NCBI GenBank assembly: GCA_947495135.1
Contig: CANLXN010000007.1
Coordinates: 62,001-126,000 of the forward strand
DNA: 64,000 nt
Source of the DNA: an uncultured Flavobacteriaceae bacterium
GTDB lineage: Bacteria; Bacteroidota; Bacteroidia; Flavobacteriales; Flavobacteriaceae
Direction of reading: 5' to 3'
Shown: one piece after another, positions 43,260 through 52,280 of the stretch
How positions within the stretch are numbered: the first letter of the stretch is position 1
Layout of the letters: every line of letters starts with the position of its first letter
Position numbers and translations under genes: made by a program
The notes under the pieces: model-generated
What the model saw: only the letters and a program-made list of their open reading frames with translations
Told to the model about the DNA's origin: nothing
Database searches by the model: none

Positions 43260-44650
43260 TACATTTCTTTTAATAGTTCATTTAGATATTCTTTTTTATC
43301 GTCTCGGTAGAATAGGTTCATAGTTTCAAAAGGAATAATGCTGTAGTCCTTATCTACTATATGAACACACGATTTCTTTACCGCTCGCACATCAAAATTG
43401 TAGGCATCAATAAATTGCATAATAATTACTCTAAATAAATTGTCGTAACCAAGATTTGGAGCGTCTATATGCGGAAGACAACACATAATAGACTTCAAGT
43501 TTTCTTCAGCAGTTTCTACAGAGTTTCCTGTGCTAAAGAGTTCTATCATTTTTCCGTGAAGGACTTCGTCCTGTTCGTAAACAATAGTGTTTTTACTGTT
43601 GTCTAAGAGGTCATTGGGGTTAATATAACGTGTTAGAGGAAAAACTTCTCCTGCCAGTTTAAGTGCGTACCCCATTACTAAGGCGTCTGGATTACAAGGA
43701 ACAGGAAGGAGGTCGTCTGGATTAAAGATGTCTGTTTGCTCCATGATCTTTCTTCTCACTTCTGTGAGTGTAATTCGGTCTGTGGAGGTGTCGAAGTTTT
43801 CTAGTCTCCCAGCAACTTGAGTAGGTTGAAAAGTAACTCCTCTAACGCATTGTTGCTGTAGGGCATAATCAATTATTTTCCCCATTTCATGATCATTTTC
43901 TCCTTTTTGAATGGTTACCACGAGGGTTGTGGATAGATTTACTTCATTTAAATTCTCCAGAGCGGCTTCTCGGATACTTCTAAGATCTGCACCTCTCATT
44001 TTCTTCAAAACGGTATTTTCAAATGAATCGAATTGAAGATAAATTTCAAAATCTGGTGTATAGGTCTTTAAGCGTGCAACAAAATCTTTTTCCTTCGCTA
44101 TTCTAATTCCATTGGTATTGATCATGATGTGCCGAATGGGAAGCGTCTTTGCATAATCCAGAATTTCAAAGAACTGAGGATGCAAAGTTGGTTCTCCACC
44201 ACTAATTTGAACTACATCAGGCTCCTTCTCATATTCAACAATAGTATCTAGCATTTTCTTTACCTCTTCCAGGGTTCTATGCCTTCCATAAGTTGGAGAA
44301 GAGCCCGCGTAACAGGTGGGGCAAGTAAGGTTGCATCGATCGGTTATTTCAACAATAGTGAGGCAGGAATGTTGTTCGTGATCTGTGCATAGACCACAGT
44401 CGTATGGGCAACCATAGTGCGTTTTCTTATGAAATTTATAAGGTGTTTCTGAAGGTTTATTGTAATTTCTGATGTTCTTGTAGTATTCGATATCATCCGC
44501 AATAAGAACTTTCGAATTACCATGCTCTTTGCAACGTTTCAGCATATATACGTTTCCTTTTTCGAAGACAATTTTGGCATCTACTCGTTTTAGGCATTGC
44601 GGACAAAGACTCAAGGTGAAATCGTAATAGGTATATTTTCTAACGGGCAT
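43259..44650 (-). CDS. radical SAM enzyme resembling the Tes/lipid-coupling group
   Basis: 463 residues. An N-terminal zinc-ribbon-like knuckle (C16, C19, C40, H43) and a second Cys set (C81, C85, C88, C96 in GCPYDCGLCTDHEQHSC) precede the radical SAM motif C106xxxC110xxC113 (DRCNLTCPTCYAG). The SAM-binding ISGGEPTLHPQF follows. This layout is the one I know from archaeal tetraether synthase (Tes, MJ0619-like), which joins lipid tails through unactivated carbons, and from uncharacterised bacterial homologues. It overlaps the Lgt-like gene by 11 nt and follows two LpxR-like genes, so a lipid substrate is likely. The identity of the substrate is inferred. Confidence 0.75.
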   Translation of the reverse strand: MPVRKYTYYDFTLSLCPQCLKRVDAKIVFEKGNVYMLKRCKEHGNSKVLIADDIEYYKNIRNYNKPSETPYKFHKKTHYGCPYDCGLCTDHEQHSCLTIVEITDRCNLTCPTCYAGSSPTYGRHRTLEEVKKMLDTIVEYEKEPDVVQISGGEPTLHPQFFEILDYAKTLPIRHIMINTNGIRIAKEKDFVARLKTYTPDFEIYLQFDSFENTVLKKMRGADLRSIREAALENLNEVNLSTTLVVTIQKGENDHEMGKIIDYALQQQCVRGVTFQPTQVAGRLENFDTSTDRITLTEVRRKIMEQTDIFNPDDLLPVPCNPDALVMGYALKLAGEVFPLTRYINPNDLLDNSKNTIVYEQDEVLHGKMIELFSTGNSVETAEENLKSIMCCLPHIDAPNLGYDNLFRVIIMQFIDAYNFDVRAVKKSCVHIVDKDYSIIPFETMNLFYRDDKKEYLNELLKEM

Positions 44651-45392
44651 ATGGTTTTCTAATTAGTATGTACAAGATAGTTTTTCTGTAATAAATAAGG
44701 CAAAGAAGACAGAGGTATTGAATAGTGCTTAGTCCAAAGATCAAAAATTCGTTTGGTTTCAGAAATTCAATAAAGAACCGAAAAAGGAAGTAATAAATCA
44801 TGAAATACTTGAAAAGCACCCCATTTGGTAGCTGTTTTTTTCTAACTGAAATTTTCAGATAAATAAAGAAGAGGACTAAAAATATTAATTCGTATAAAGC
44901 TATGGGATGGCGTAAAATACCGTCGCCTAAGTCCATTCCCAAGAAAAATCTGGTTTCGCTACCATAAGTAAATTCGTTTATACCAGATAGAAAACAACCA
45001 ACTCTACCAATAAAAATTCCAAGGATAATTGGAAACGTAAACAAATCTCCAGACGAGCTCTTTTCTCCAATAATTCTTTTGGCAAGCTCTACTCCTAATA
45101 GTCCTCCAAAAAGTCCTCCCATGATAGTTTTTGTATTGAGTAATGGAAGAATATTTTCTACTGAAATATCTATAAATGGATATTCCAGCCAACCAACTAC
45201 CCGAGAACCTATTAATGCTCCCAAGGCGGCTCCCAGAATAATAGATAGTCGATTTGTGGAGGAAATAGAATCTTTAGACCCGCGCCTCAAAATTACATAG
45301 TATCGAAACGCCACAAAAAAGGCCAGGTATTCTAAAATGAGATGGATATTGAGCCGAATGTCAAAAAGGACAGGCTCGAACGGAATTTCCAA
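44640..45392 (-). CDS. Lgt-like integral membrane protein (divergent diacylglyceryl transferase family)
   Basis: 250 residues with seven TM helices. Lgt signatures are GRVGCFLSG (R130), RHPIALYE and YYFLFRFFIEFLKPNEF, which correspond to the phosphatidylglycerol-binding Arg regions. The position of the conserved His of the F-H-G-G-L motif is Met91 (IMGGLFGG), and the Asn of GRxGNF is Cys133. It therefore looks like a second, altered Lgt rather than the housekeeping enzyme. It overlaps the radical SAM gene by 11 nt. A role in moving or positioning a diacylglycerol unit for that enzyme is inferred. Confidence 0.8.
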   Translation of the reverse strand: MEIPFEPVLFDIRLNIHLILEYLAFFVAFRYYVILRRGSKDSISSTNRLSIILGAALGALIGSRVVGWLEYPFIDISVENILPLLNTKTIMGGLFGGLLGVELAKRIIGEKSSSGDLFTFPIILGIFIGRVGCFLSGINEFTYGSETRFFLGMDLGDGILRHPIALYELIFLVLFFIYLKISVRKKQLPNGVLFKYFMIYYFLFRFFIEFLKPNEFLIFGLSTIQYLCLLCLIYYRKTILYILIRKPYAR

Positions 45393-45425
45393 GGGCGAGT
45401 GAGTTTCTATAAAAATAGCAAAAAT

Positions 45426-46364
45426 CTAAAAACTACGGGCATATCCTAAGGTTAGATATTGATGTCGCTGCATGGCTTCCGTCTCTTTACTAATAAGCCG
45501 ATATGCAAACTTGTAGTCGTTTTTACCAGAACGGTGATTGAAGTCAAAGCCAAGTTGAAAAACAATTGGTTTTAAATCCACTTGGAAGTCGGATCTATCT
45601 TCAATTAAAGCCCCTTGTAACAACGCATTGTATCCTACATATCGAAGACCCGCTCTAAAGGAGAAAAAGATTTCTCTTTCTGTAGAACCTACGTTATTGT
45701 AGGCCACACTCGAATCCACTTGGTTTCTTCTTCCGAAGGATGCGATTATTTCCGACGCTGCGTAGACATCCTTGGTGCCTGCAGAAAGTGAAGGCTGTAA
45801 GGCAATATGAACACTAAATGGATTTGGGTTTAGTTGCCATTCTTTTAAATAATTGACGGAGGCATTTACATGAAATTTATTGGCTACTTCTGTGAACCAC
45901 GTTGGCGTTTGCCACAAGACCACATTATCGTGATACCAGCGCTGAAATTGCCCTGCTCCAGAACGTGGACCAGTAGTTCCTAAAAGTATTTTTGCTTCTA
46001 TACGCGTATCTGCCTTACTTAACGACCATCCAGATTCGATACCTAGAAATCCGGCATACGGGCGGTCTATCTGGCTCAATGCGATTGCCTCGATGGAGGT
46101 AGGGGTGAAAGCTAATTGACTCACTTCAAAACTCAGTTGTTCTTTTCCACTTATAAAAATTCCGTAATTGAGATCCCTGCGATACGTTAGGAATAGACCA
46201 GACGAATAGTACCTATCTGTTAGTAAAATGAAATCGTTATCGTGTCTAAATTCAATTTGATTTCTGGGTTCGCTGCTATTGGTTTCTTGAGAAATTACGT
46301 TGGTGCTTATCCCGATTCCGAAGAAAAGCAACATAAACCATTGAAAAATTTGAAGATTGGTCAT
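45426..46364 (-). CDS. LpxR-family (DUF2219) lipid A deacylase-like barrel, copy 2
   Basis: 312 residues from ATG 46364, four bases past the upstream stop; the longer ORF start at 46397 would overlap the first copy. A signal peptide (~1-25) is followed by the family N-terminus QIEFRHDNDFILLTDRYYSSG, PYAGFLGIESGWS and TGPRSGAGQFQ. LpxR proteins are outer-membrane barrels that remove the 3' acyloxyacyl chain of lipid A; the N-terminal Asn/Asp of DNDF belong to the conserved active-site and Ca region. Tandem with a paralogue, and 33 nt before the Lgt-like gene. Confidence 0.85.
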   Translation of the reverse strand: MTNLQIFQWFMLLFFGIGISTNVISQETNSSEPRNQIEFRHDNDFILLTDRYYSSGLFLTYRRDLNYGIFISGKEQLSFEVSQLAFTPTSIEAIALSQIDRPYAGFLGIESGWSLSKADTRIEAKILLGTTGPRSGAGQFQRWYHDNVVLWQTPTWFTEVANKFHVNASVNYLKEWQLNPNPFSVHIALQPSLSAGTKDVYAASEIIASFGRRNQVDSSVAYNNVGSTEREIFFSFRAGLRYVGYNALLQGALIEDRSDFQVDLKPIVFQLGFDFNHRSGKNDYKFAYRLISKETEAMQRHQYLTLGYARSF

Positions 46365-46368
46365 TCTG

Positions 46369-47304
46369 CTAAAAGATACGTGAAAAAGAGAAAACATTAT
46401 ACAGTATTGGCTTTACTCCTCGAGTTTGGGGAGTGGTAAAGTTATAACCCAGTTTATAACTGTTTCTACCTCTGCGGTAGTTAATTTCAAAATTGTACAG
46501 AAAAAGGTTTCGATATGGGTCTTTTAGAAAAATAGAGGTGTCTTTGATAATATTTCCTTCAAAAAGCGCATTGTGGAATACATATCTATATCCCATTCGG
46601 ACTGCAAAAAAGAGTTCTTCGGAGGTGCTTCCTATTTGTTGATACGCTGAGGTAGTTTTAATAGGGTTCCTCTTTCCGAAGAATGCCACGAAATCATTTT
46701 GAAGGTAGATGTCTTTGGTTCCAAAAGCCGCTTTCGGATTAACCCCAAGATGAACACTAAATGGGTTGGGCTGCAATTTCCATTCAAACGTATAGCTTCC
46801 GTAACCATTGGCATGCATGCTATTTTTGATTTGGCCTTCCCAAGTAGCAATGCGAGCATCTTCTCCAGCATCGTGAAAAAGGCTTTGTACGCGCTCTGCT
46901 CCAGAAAAAGGTCCGGTAAAGCCAAGTAGTAACTCTAGTTCTAGATGTCTTTTTTCGCTCGTAAAAGTCATCGCATTAGAAAATCCGAAGAAACCAACAT
47001 AAGGGCGTTCAAGTAGGCTTAATTTCGTTTCAAGAAGATCTGCCGGAGTATAAAATTGCTGTAAGATGTAGGCTCTGTAGTTTCTTGTGTCTGCCGAGTC
47101 ATGTCTCTTTTCTAAAAGATTATTGAGCCCAATAAAGGTCCCTGTAGTGTAGTAGCGATCTGTGAAAAGTAGAAAATCGTTGTCGTGCCGAAGTTCGAAT
47201 TGCTTGGTAAAAACTCGATCGGCTGGTATCGTTTTTATAGATTCTTGGCTTAGGCAAGACGAAAAACTTAGAACTAAAAAAAGGCTGCATAGAAGTGGCC
47301 TCAC
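46369..47304 (-). CDS. LpxR-family (DUF2219) lipid A deacylase-like barrel, copy 1
   Basis: 311 residues, first gene of the lipid operon. Signal MRPLLCSLFLVLSFSSCLSQ, then QFELRHDNDFLLFTDRYYTTGTF, RPYVGFFGFSNAM and FTGPFSGAERVQ, the same blocks as copy 2. The barrel ends in GVKPILYNVFSFSRIF, with a terminal Phe as expected of outer-membrane proteins. Two different copies in tandem suggest different acyl or lipid A variants as substrates. No clean -7 box was found in the 141 bp upstream. Confidence 0.85.
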   Translation of the reverse strand: MRPLLCSLFLVLSFSSCLSQESIKTIPADRVFTKQFELRHDNDFLLFTDRYYTTGTFIGLNNLLEKRHDSADTRNYRAYILQQFYTPADLLETKLSLLERPYVGFFGFSNAMTFTSEKRHLELELLLGFTGPFSGAERVQSLFHDAGEDARIATWEGQIKNSMHANGYGSYTFEWKLQPNPFSVHLGVNPKAAFGTKDIYLQNDFVAFFGKRNPIKTTSAYQQIGSTSEELFFAVRMGYRYVFHNALFEGNIIKDTSIFLKDPYRNLFLYNFEINYRRGRNSYKLGYNFTTPQTRGVKPILYNVFSFSRIF

Positions 47305-47445
47305 AGTAAGCTTATTATTAATAGGTGAACAATTTAGGGCGCTTTAAATTCGTGCGTAAGGTACTACGAAAATTTTAAAATATAATTAAATTTAAAATCC
47401 TGAAAATTGATGAAAAAGAAACGGAATGTGGTATTCTTCGGAGGC

Positions 47446-48936
47446 TTAAATTCTTGATGTCAAGCTCTTAAAGAAAACGAAGCCAAACCCAATAAAAAGC
47501 ATTAGATGAAAGGGGAAGAGACCAAAATCGCCACCTTGATCACCCACGACAAATGCGGAGTACATTCCGAAGCCAAAGTAGAGCATAAGTATTCCTTCAA
47601 TAACTATGTTTGGAGAGAGCTTTTTCTTTAGGTACTTATTCCCTTTCCAACTACCTTTTAAAGAGTTGATGTTGAATTTCGGAGTCCGTACAAATTCACT
47701 TTTCTTTCCAATATGACCTTCTAAAACAGCAATAGAATTATGCACAGAGAAGCCCATAGCGATAGAGAAGAAAACGAAAAACATACCAACGTATTCAAAG
47801 AATCTGGAAATTCCACCGCCGTAAATACTCTTATAGGTAAACCAATAACAAACAAAGAAAATGAGCGTGCTTATAACGAAGAAGCTCATTACAATGAAGT
47901 ACGTTTTAAGGTGAGCATACTCGTTTTTAATGTAGAGCATTGGGATACTTAAAATGGCAACAATTAAAATATTAAGGAACATGGTACTGTTTAACAGGTG
48001 CAGTATTCCGTGTATTTTTGTTTTTGAAGAGACATTTTTATTTCTCAGTACTTTCCAGAGCATTTTCTGAAAGTTCTCTGCACCTCCTTTATTCCAGCGA
48101 AATTGTTGGGAGCGGGCCGCACTTATTACAACTGGAAGTTCAGCAGGTGTTTCTACTTCTTCTAAGTATTTAAATTTCCAATTTTTTAACTGAGCTCTAT
48201 AGCTTAGATCCAGGTCTTCAGTAAGTGTATCTCCTTCCCAGTTTCCTGCGTCAATAATACAATCACGTCTCCAAACCCCGGCAGTTCCGTTGAAGTTAAT
48301 AAAATGGCCCTGACTGTTTCTGCCTACCTGCTCTAGTGTAAAGTGCGCATCAAGCGCGAAGGCCTGAACTCTAGTAAGTATAGAATAATCTCTGTTGAGA
48401 TGTCCCCAGCGTGTTTGGACAACACCAATTTCGGGATCTTTGAAATAGGGAATAGTACTTTTTAGCCAACACTTTTTTGGAAGGAAATCTGCGTCGAAAA
48501 TTGCAATATATTCTCCCTTAGCTGTTTCCAGACCTACTTTAAGTGCTCCTGCCTTAAATCCTGTTCTGTTTTCACGTGAAATGTGCTGAATATCTAGACC
48601 AGTAGCCTGTAATTTTTTAATTTGAACAGCCGTAGATTGAAAAGATTCGTCTGTAGAATCATCCAAAACCTGAATTTCAAGCTTGTCTTTTGGATAATCC
48701 ATTTCTGCAATATTATTGAGCAGACGTTCCATGACGTACATTTCATTGTAGACTGGCAGCTGAATGGTTACATGCGGAATTTCATCCGATTTAGAAAAAT
48801 CGAAACGCGGACTGTCTTCCACCTTCTTTTTCGACCGAATGTAATTGAAGAGCAGGTTAAGCTGTGCCAATGCGTACATAAAGATGAGCACAAGAGCTGT
48901 AGAATAAATTACAATGATTATACTTTCAAGAATCAT
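47446..48936 (-). CDS. cellulose-synthase-like processive GT2
   Basis: 496 residues. TM helices are near 5-25 and in the C-terminal third (~305-325, 340-360, 375-400, 450-490). The cytosolic GT-A domain carries LPVYNE, DDSTDE, IFDADFLP (DxD), GDTLTEDLDLSYR (the catalytic-base TED) and QQFRW (QxxRW), the full set for processive beta-glycan or glucosylceramide-type synthases. It overlaps the upstream GT2 by 4 nt (ATGA). With the GT2 and MORN genes it forms a three-gene coupled operon, likely for an exported or membrane-linked sugar polymer. The product sugar is unknown. Confidence 0.88.
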   Translation of the reverse strand: MILESIIIVIYSTALVLIFMYALAQLNLLFNYIRSKKKVEDSPRFDFSKSDEIPHVTIQLPVYNEMYVMERLLNNIAEMDYPKDKLEIQVLDDSTDESFQSTAVQIKKLQATGLDIQHISRENRTGFKAGALKVGLETAKGEYIAIFDADFLPKKCWLKSTIPYFKDPEIGVVQTRWGHLNRDYSILTRVQAFALDAHFTLEQVGRNSQGHFINFNGTAGVWRRDCIIDAGNWEGDTLTEDLDLSYRAQLKNWKFKYLEEVETPAELPVVISAARSQQFRWNKGGAENFQKMLWKVLRNKNVSSKTKIHGILHLLNSTMFLNILIVAILSIPMLYIKNEYAHLKTYFIVMSFFVISTLIFFVCYWFTYKSIYGGGISRFFEYVGMFFVFFSIAMGFSVHNSIAVLEGHIGKKSEFVRTPKFNINSLKGSWKGNKYLKKKLSPNIVIEGILMLYFGFGMYSAFVVGDQGGDFGLFPFHLMLFIGFGFVFFKSLTSRI

Positions 48937-49628
48937 TTTCTGAAACTGTATTTAAAAATCCAACTTAGGATTTTTACGCCTGCAAATATAGCACCTTTTA
49001 TGGTTCCGGAAACTTTTGAGATGCCTATTCGATTTCTGTATTTTACAGGAATTTCTACGTATGAATATTTTCGTTTTAAAACCTTTAATTGCATCTCAAC
49101 CGTCCAGCCATAGGTCTTGTCTTCCATGTTTAGTGACAGCAATTTGTTGTATTTAATTGCTCTAAATGGACCTAAATCTGTAAATGTTGATCCAAAAAAT
49201 AATTTCATTAAGCTGGTGGCCAGCCAATTTCCAAATTTTTGCGGAAAAGTCATCGAATTGTTTTCTCGCAATTCTTTAACTCTTGCCCCAACTACAAAGT
49301 CGACATTGTTTTCAATTATTGGTTGAACTATTTCGGTGAGTTGCTCTGGATAATCACTGTAGTCGCCATCTAGAAATACAATAATAGTTGGCTTTTCATT
49401 TTTTTTAAAAATATATTCCATTCCTTTTAAACATGCATATCCATAGCCTCTATTTGTTTCATTGAGCACTGTAGCTCCGGCTTTCTTTGCAACTTCGACT
49501 GTACGATCGTTGGAATTATTGTTCACTACAATTATTTCAGACACTATCGAAGGAATGTCTTTAATAACATGTCCAATAGAGCCCTCTTCGTTATAGGCGG
49601 GAATAATTACATTGATGGTGTGATTCAT
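48933..49628 (-). CDS. GT2 of the polyprenyl-phosphate sugar synthase type
   Basis: 231 residues, GT-A fold: VIIPAYNEEGSI, VVNNNSNDRTVEVA, VFLDGDYSDYPEQL (DGD metal site) and the acceptor-site region FTDLGPFRAIKYNKLLSL. The C-terminus is amphipathic (KGAIFAGVKILSWIFKY). It probably transfers a sugar onto a lipid phosphate at the inner membrane. Both ends overlap neighbours by 4 nt (ATGA), one of the tightest couplings in the window. Confidence 0.88.
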   Translation of the reverse strand: MNHTINVIIPAYNEEGSIGHVIKDIPSIVSEIIVVNNNSNDRTVEVAKKAGATVLNETNRGYGYACLKGMEYIFKKNEKPTIIVFLDGDYSDYPEQLTEIVQPIIENNVDFVVGARVKELRENNSMTFPQKFGNWLATSLMKLFFGSTFTDLGPFRAIKYNKLLSLNMEDKTYGWTVEMQLKVLKRKYSYVEIPVKYRNRIGISKVSGTIKGAIFAGVKILSWIFKYSFRK

Positions 49629-50152
49629 CTAAGAGAAACTCCTGGGTTGTCACGCTTAAAGGCGAAAATAGAAGTCCATTCGCCTTCCTTCTTATTACTT
49701 GAATATTTTTCGGCTTTGATCAATTTTTTGTTTTTGTAGCGTAAACAGAATCCATTTTTCTGGTTGTTTTTATATTGAAACTTACTCGTAAGAGCATTTG
49801 CAATATCGTAAAAAATCCACCAATTTTCAGCACTTCCTTTGCTATAATGTCCTTCTTTTATTTCTTGTCCGTTTTCGTCGTAAAAATGCCAGTAGCCGTT
49901 TTTTTCATTTTCTAAATAATGCCCTCTTGAGGTTACATTGCCATTTGAATAATAAAAAATCCAATATCCAGTTTTAACACCGTTTATTTCCCAGCCTTCG
50001 GCCTTCATTTTTCCATTTCCATAATACTCTTTGGAGTACATTTTAACTCCTTCAGTTTTAGTCAATGCGATATTGGGCTCATTATACGTAGTGAACCCAA
50101 AAGCGATATTCGTTCCGAGGAAAATTAGAAATAATGCAATTGACGTGCGCAT
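49625..50152 (-). CDS. secreted MORN-variant repeat protein
   Basis: 175 residues with a signal peptide (MRTSIALFLIFLGTNIAFG). Five or so antitoxin/MORN-2-type repeats follow: YYGNGKMKAEGWEINGVKTGYW, YYSNGNVTSRGHYLENEKNGYW, FYDENGQEIKEGHYSKGSAENWW, and two weaker ones. Such repeats make a beta-sheet scaffold that often binds lipids or proteins. It is first in the operon and overlaps the GT2 start by ATGA, so it may be the extracytoplasmic partner of the glycan machinery. Confidence 0.8.
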   Translation of the reverse strand: MRTSIALFLIFLGTNIAFGFTTYNEPNIALTKTEGVKMYSKEYYGNGKMKAEGWEINGVKTGYWIFYYSNGNVTSRGHYLENEKNGYWHFYDENGQEIKEGHYSKGSAENWWIFYDIANALTSKFQYKNNQKNGFCLRYKNKKLIKAEKYSSNKKEGEWTSIFAFKRDNPGVSLR

Positions 50153-50231
50153 AGCTTTTTATATATAAAAGCTTAGACGTGCGTTCATTTGATTCCTAAC
50201 GGAAGTATGATTTTAAATATGTTAAAGTTTC

Positions 50232-51842
50232 TTATTCTTTCACAAGAAGTTTGAAATAAGGGTTGGAATCATCTTCAAATCGAAGTTTTACTAGGTAAGA
50301 ACCTGTAGCAAGGAAATCAATTTTAACTGCATTGGATATTGGGGAAATAGCCCGAACCAACTGTCCATTAATAGTATAGATTTCCACTGTTTGGAGTCTT
50401 TCTTGATTTGGAGTTCTTATTTCTATAAGATCGTTTGCCGGATTAGGATACATGGCAATGGAGCCTTCTTTTTTCTCAAAGTCGGTTGTAGCCAATACCG
50501 CACATCCGTCAACCAATGCTTGGATGCTGTTGTTTAGGTTGAGCCTACCTTCGGTAACTGTTATGCCCACTAAAGAGGGATTTGGATCTACATTGTCCAA
50601 AATTAAATCACGAACAATTCTTGCGGCGGTTTCTGGGTCTGACATGGCAAGATCTGCCAAGTTTGCACAAGGTGCAGCATATAATAAGGAAATAGCACCA
50701 GTAACGTGAGGTGTTGCTCCTGAAGTTCCTCCAAAACCACCGTAACTGTTTTCTGAGGTGGTATAAGTTCCTGCTCCATGGGCGCCAAGATCAATGGTTA
50801 GTTGTCCGTATCCCGCCTGAGTGACCTTCGTATCGGTAATGTCCATGTTGGTGACCGCTATTAGGAACTCGCTCGGACAGGCGGTGGGAACGTCTCCAAC
50901 GATATCTACATTCTGATTACCGTTAATAGTTGCTCCACAACTTAAGATACCATTTTGACCCAATGTATCGTACATTTCACACCATAGCGGAGAATCTTCT
51001 GGTTGTCCAAAATCAATTCCAAAAGAAGCGTTGGTAGCCACCACAAAAGCACCTTCATCTCCATTGGTGGAGTTGTAAAGGATTCGACTGTCCAATATGT
51101 ATGAATAAGCTTCTAATACAGTAGCTTCGTTTCCACTGGAACCATTAATAGGCATTACTTTTACATCCCAATTTACGCCTGTAACACCTACGCCATTATT
51201 TCCTTTAGCTCCAATAATTCCATAAACGGCAGTTCCATGACCTGCTGAAGTGATATTTCCTGTGCTGCTATAGGCATTCCATCCATTGACATCATCAATA
51301 TAACCATTATTGTCGTCGTCGATTCCGTTTCCTGCGATTTCCGCTTCGTTGATGTAAAGGTTTTCAATTAAATCTGGATGATTAATATTGAATCCATTAT
51401 CCACAACACCTGCTACAATTACATCGCCATTGGGTGTAAGTCCGCCGGTAGTAACATCCCAAGCTTCATCTGCATCAATGTCTTTGTCATTTTCTTGGTA
51501 ATATTGCCATTGGTTGCCAAAAAGAGGATCGTCTGGAGTTGTTTCTCTGAGTGATACCTTATGGTTTAATTGAGCAACTTCTACTTGATTGTTGCGGTAT
51601 AATAAGTTGATTAACTCTTGTTCAGTGTCATTATTAATTTCTACTGAAAGTTTCCAGATATTAAGATGTTTAGAGATAATTTTAGCATCTGTCAATTGGA
51701 TTTCTGGACTATCACTTTCCAGCGATTGAACTTGATAGTTGTTACTAAGTTTTACTAGGATTTCTCCTTGGACATAATTTAGTTCTTGAGCAGTCGCTGT
51801 TATTCCTATCAAAAGGAGTGCAAAGTAGAGTAGTTTTTTCAT
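50232..51842 (-). CDS. S8 subtilisin-like protease with T9SS sorting domain
   Basis: 536 residues: signal peptide (1-19), prodomain (~20-100), and a catalytic domain with D148 (VAGVVDNGFNINHPDL), H202 (GHGTAVYG), the oxyanion Asn N271 (ATNASFG) and S374 (GGTSGATPHV). A Ca-type loop IDDDNNGYIDDVNGW lies near 175-188. The final ~75 residues are a T9SS type A domain (MYPNPANDLIEIRT...TGSYLVKLRF...FKLLVKE). It is an extracellular endopeptidase. No operon partner. Confidence 0.95.
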   Translation of the reverse strand: MKKLLYFALLLIGITATAQELNYVQGEILVKLSNNYQVQSLESDSPEIQLTDAKIISKHLNIWKLSVEINNDTEQELINLLYRNNQVEVAQLNHKVSLRETTPDDPLFGNQWQYYQENDKDIDADEAWDVTTGGLTPNGDVIVAGVVDNGFNINHPDLIENLYINEAEIAGNGIDDDNNGYIDDVNGWNAYSSTGNITSAGHGTAVYGIIGAKGNNGVGVTGVNWDVKVMPINGSSGNEATVLEAYSYILDSRILYNSTNGDEGAFVVATNASFGIDFGQPEDSPLWCEMYDTLGQNGILSCGATINGNQNVDIVGDVPTACPSEFLIAVTNMDITDTKVTQAGYGQLTIDLGAHGAGTYTTSENSYGGFGGTSGATPHVTGAISLLYAAPCANLADLAMSDPETAARIVRDLILDNVDPNPSLVGITVTEGRLNLNNSIQALVDGCAVLATTDFEKKEGSIAMYPNPANDLIEIRTPNQERLQTVEIYTINGQLVRAISPISNAVKIDFLATGSYLVKLRFEDDSNPYFKLLVKE

Positions 51843-52028
51843 CGCAAATGTTTATTAATTTTTCTATATCACTTTAGTCTGTGTTAAAAGTAAAACTAAA
51901 TCTGCTTAATAAACTACTTAAAGCCTTCAGATTCTGCTAATTAAACTCACTAAAATCTAATATTTGCCTATTGGTCCTGTGTTTTACTTCAATCTCATTA
52001 TAAGAACCAGTGAAAACTTGTGAAAATT

Positions 52029-52280
52029 CTAGTCGTTTTTTGCAGCGGCTTTTTCACGCTCTATTTTCATTTCAATTCGCTTTACCAGAAAGAATAATAC
52101 GACAAGAATACCAATGATTACCAATAATGGGTTAATAGAGGAAATTGTAAAAGCACTAGAGTTGGGATGTAAGATGTACATATCTAATAGAATAATTGCC
52201 AATAAGAGCCCAGACATAGCTAGTACGGCTGTTGCGAAATACCGGAAAGAAACCACTAGAAAGTGAAAAAGGCTGCCCAT
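52029..52280 (-). CDS. small membrane protein coupled to the polyferredoxin
   Basis: 83 residues from ATG 52280, which shares a base with the stop of the polyferredoxin gene (TAATG). The longer in-frame start at 52424 lies inside that gene and gives Cys/Arg-rich sequence with no likeness to a protein N-terminus. TM1 is ~12-31 and TM2 ~47-66; the tail is charged (KRIEMKIEREKAAAKND). No known family; probably an assembly or anchoring subunit. Confidence 0.7.
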   Translation of the reverse strand: MGSLFHFLVVSFRYFATAVLAMSGLLLAIILLDMYILHPNSSAFTISSINPLLVIIGILVVLFFLVKRIEMKIEREKAAAKND

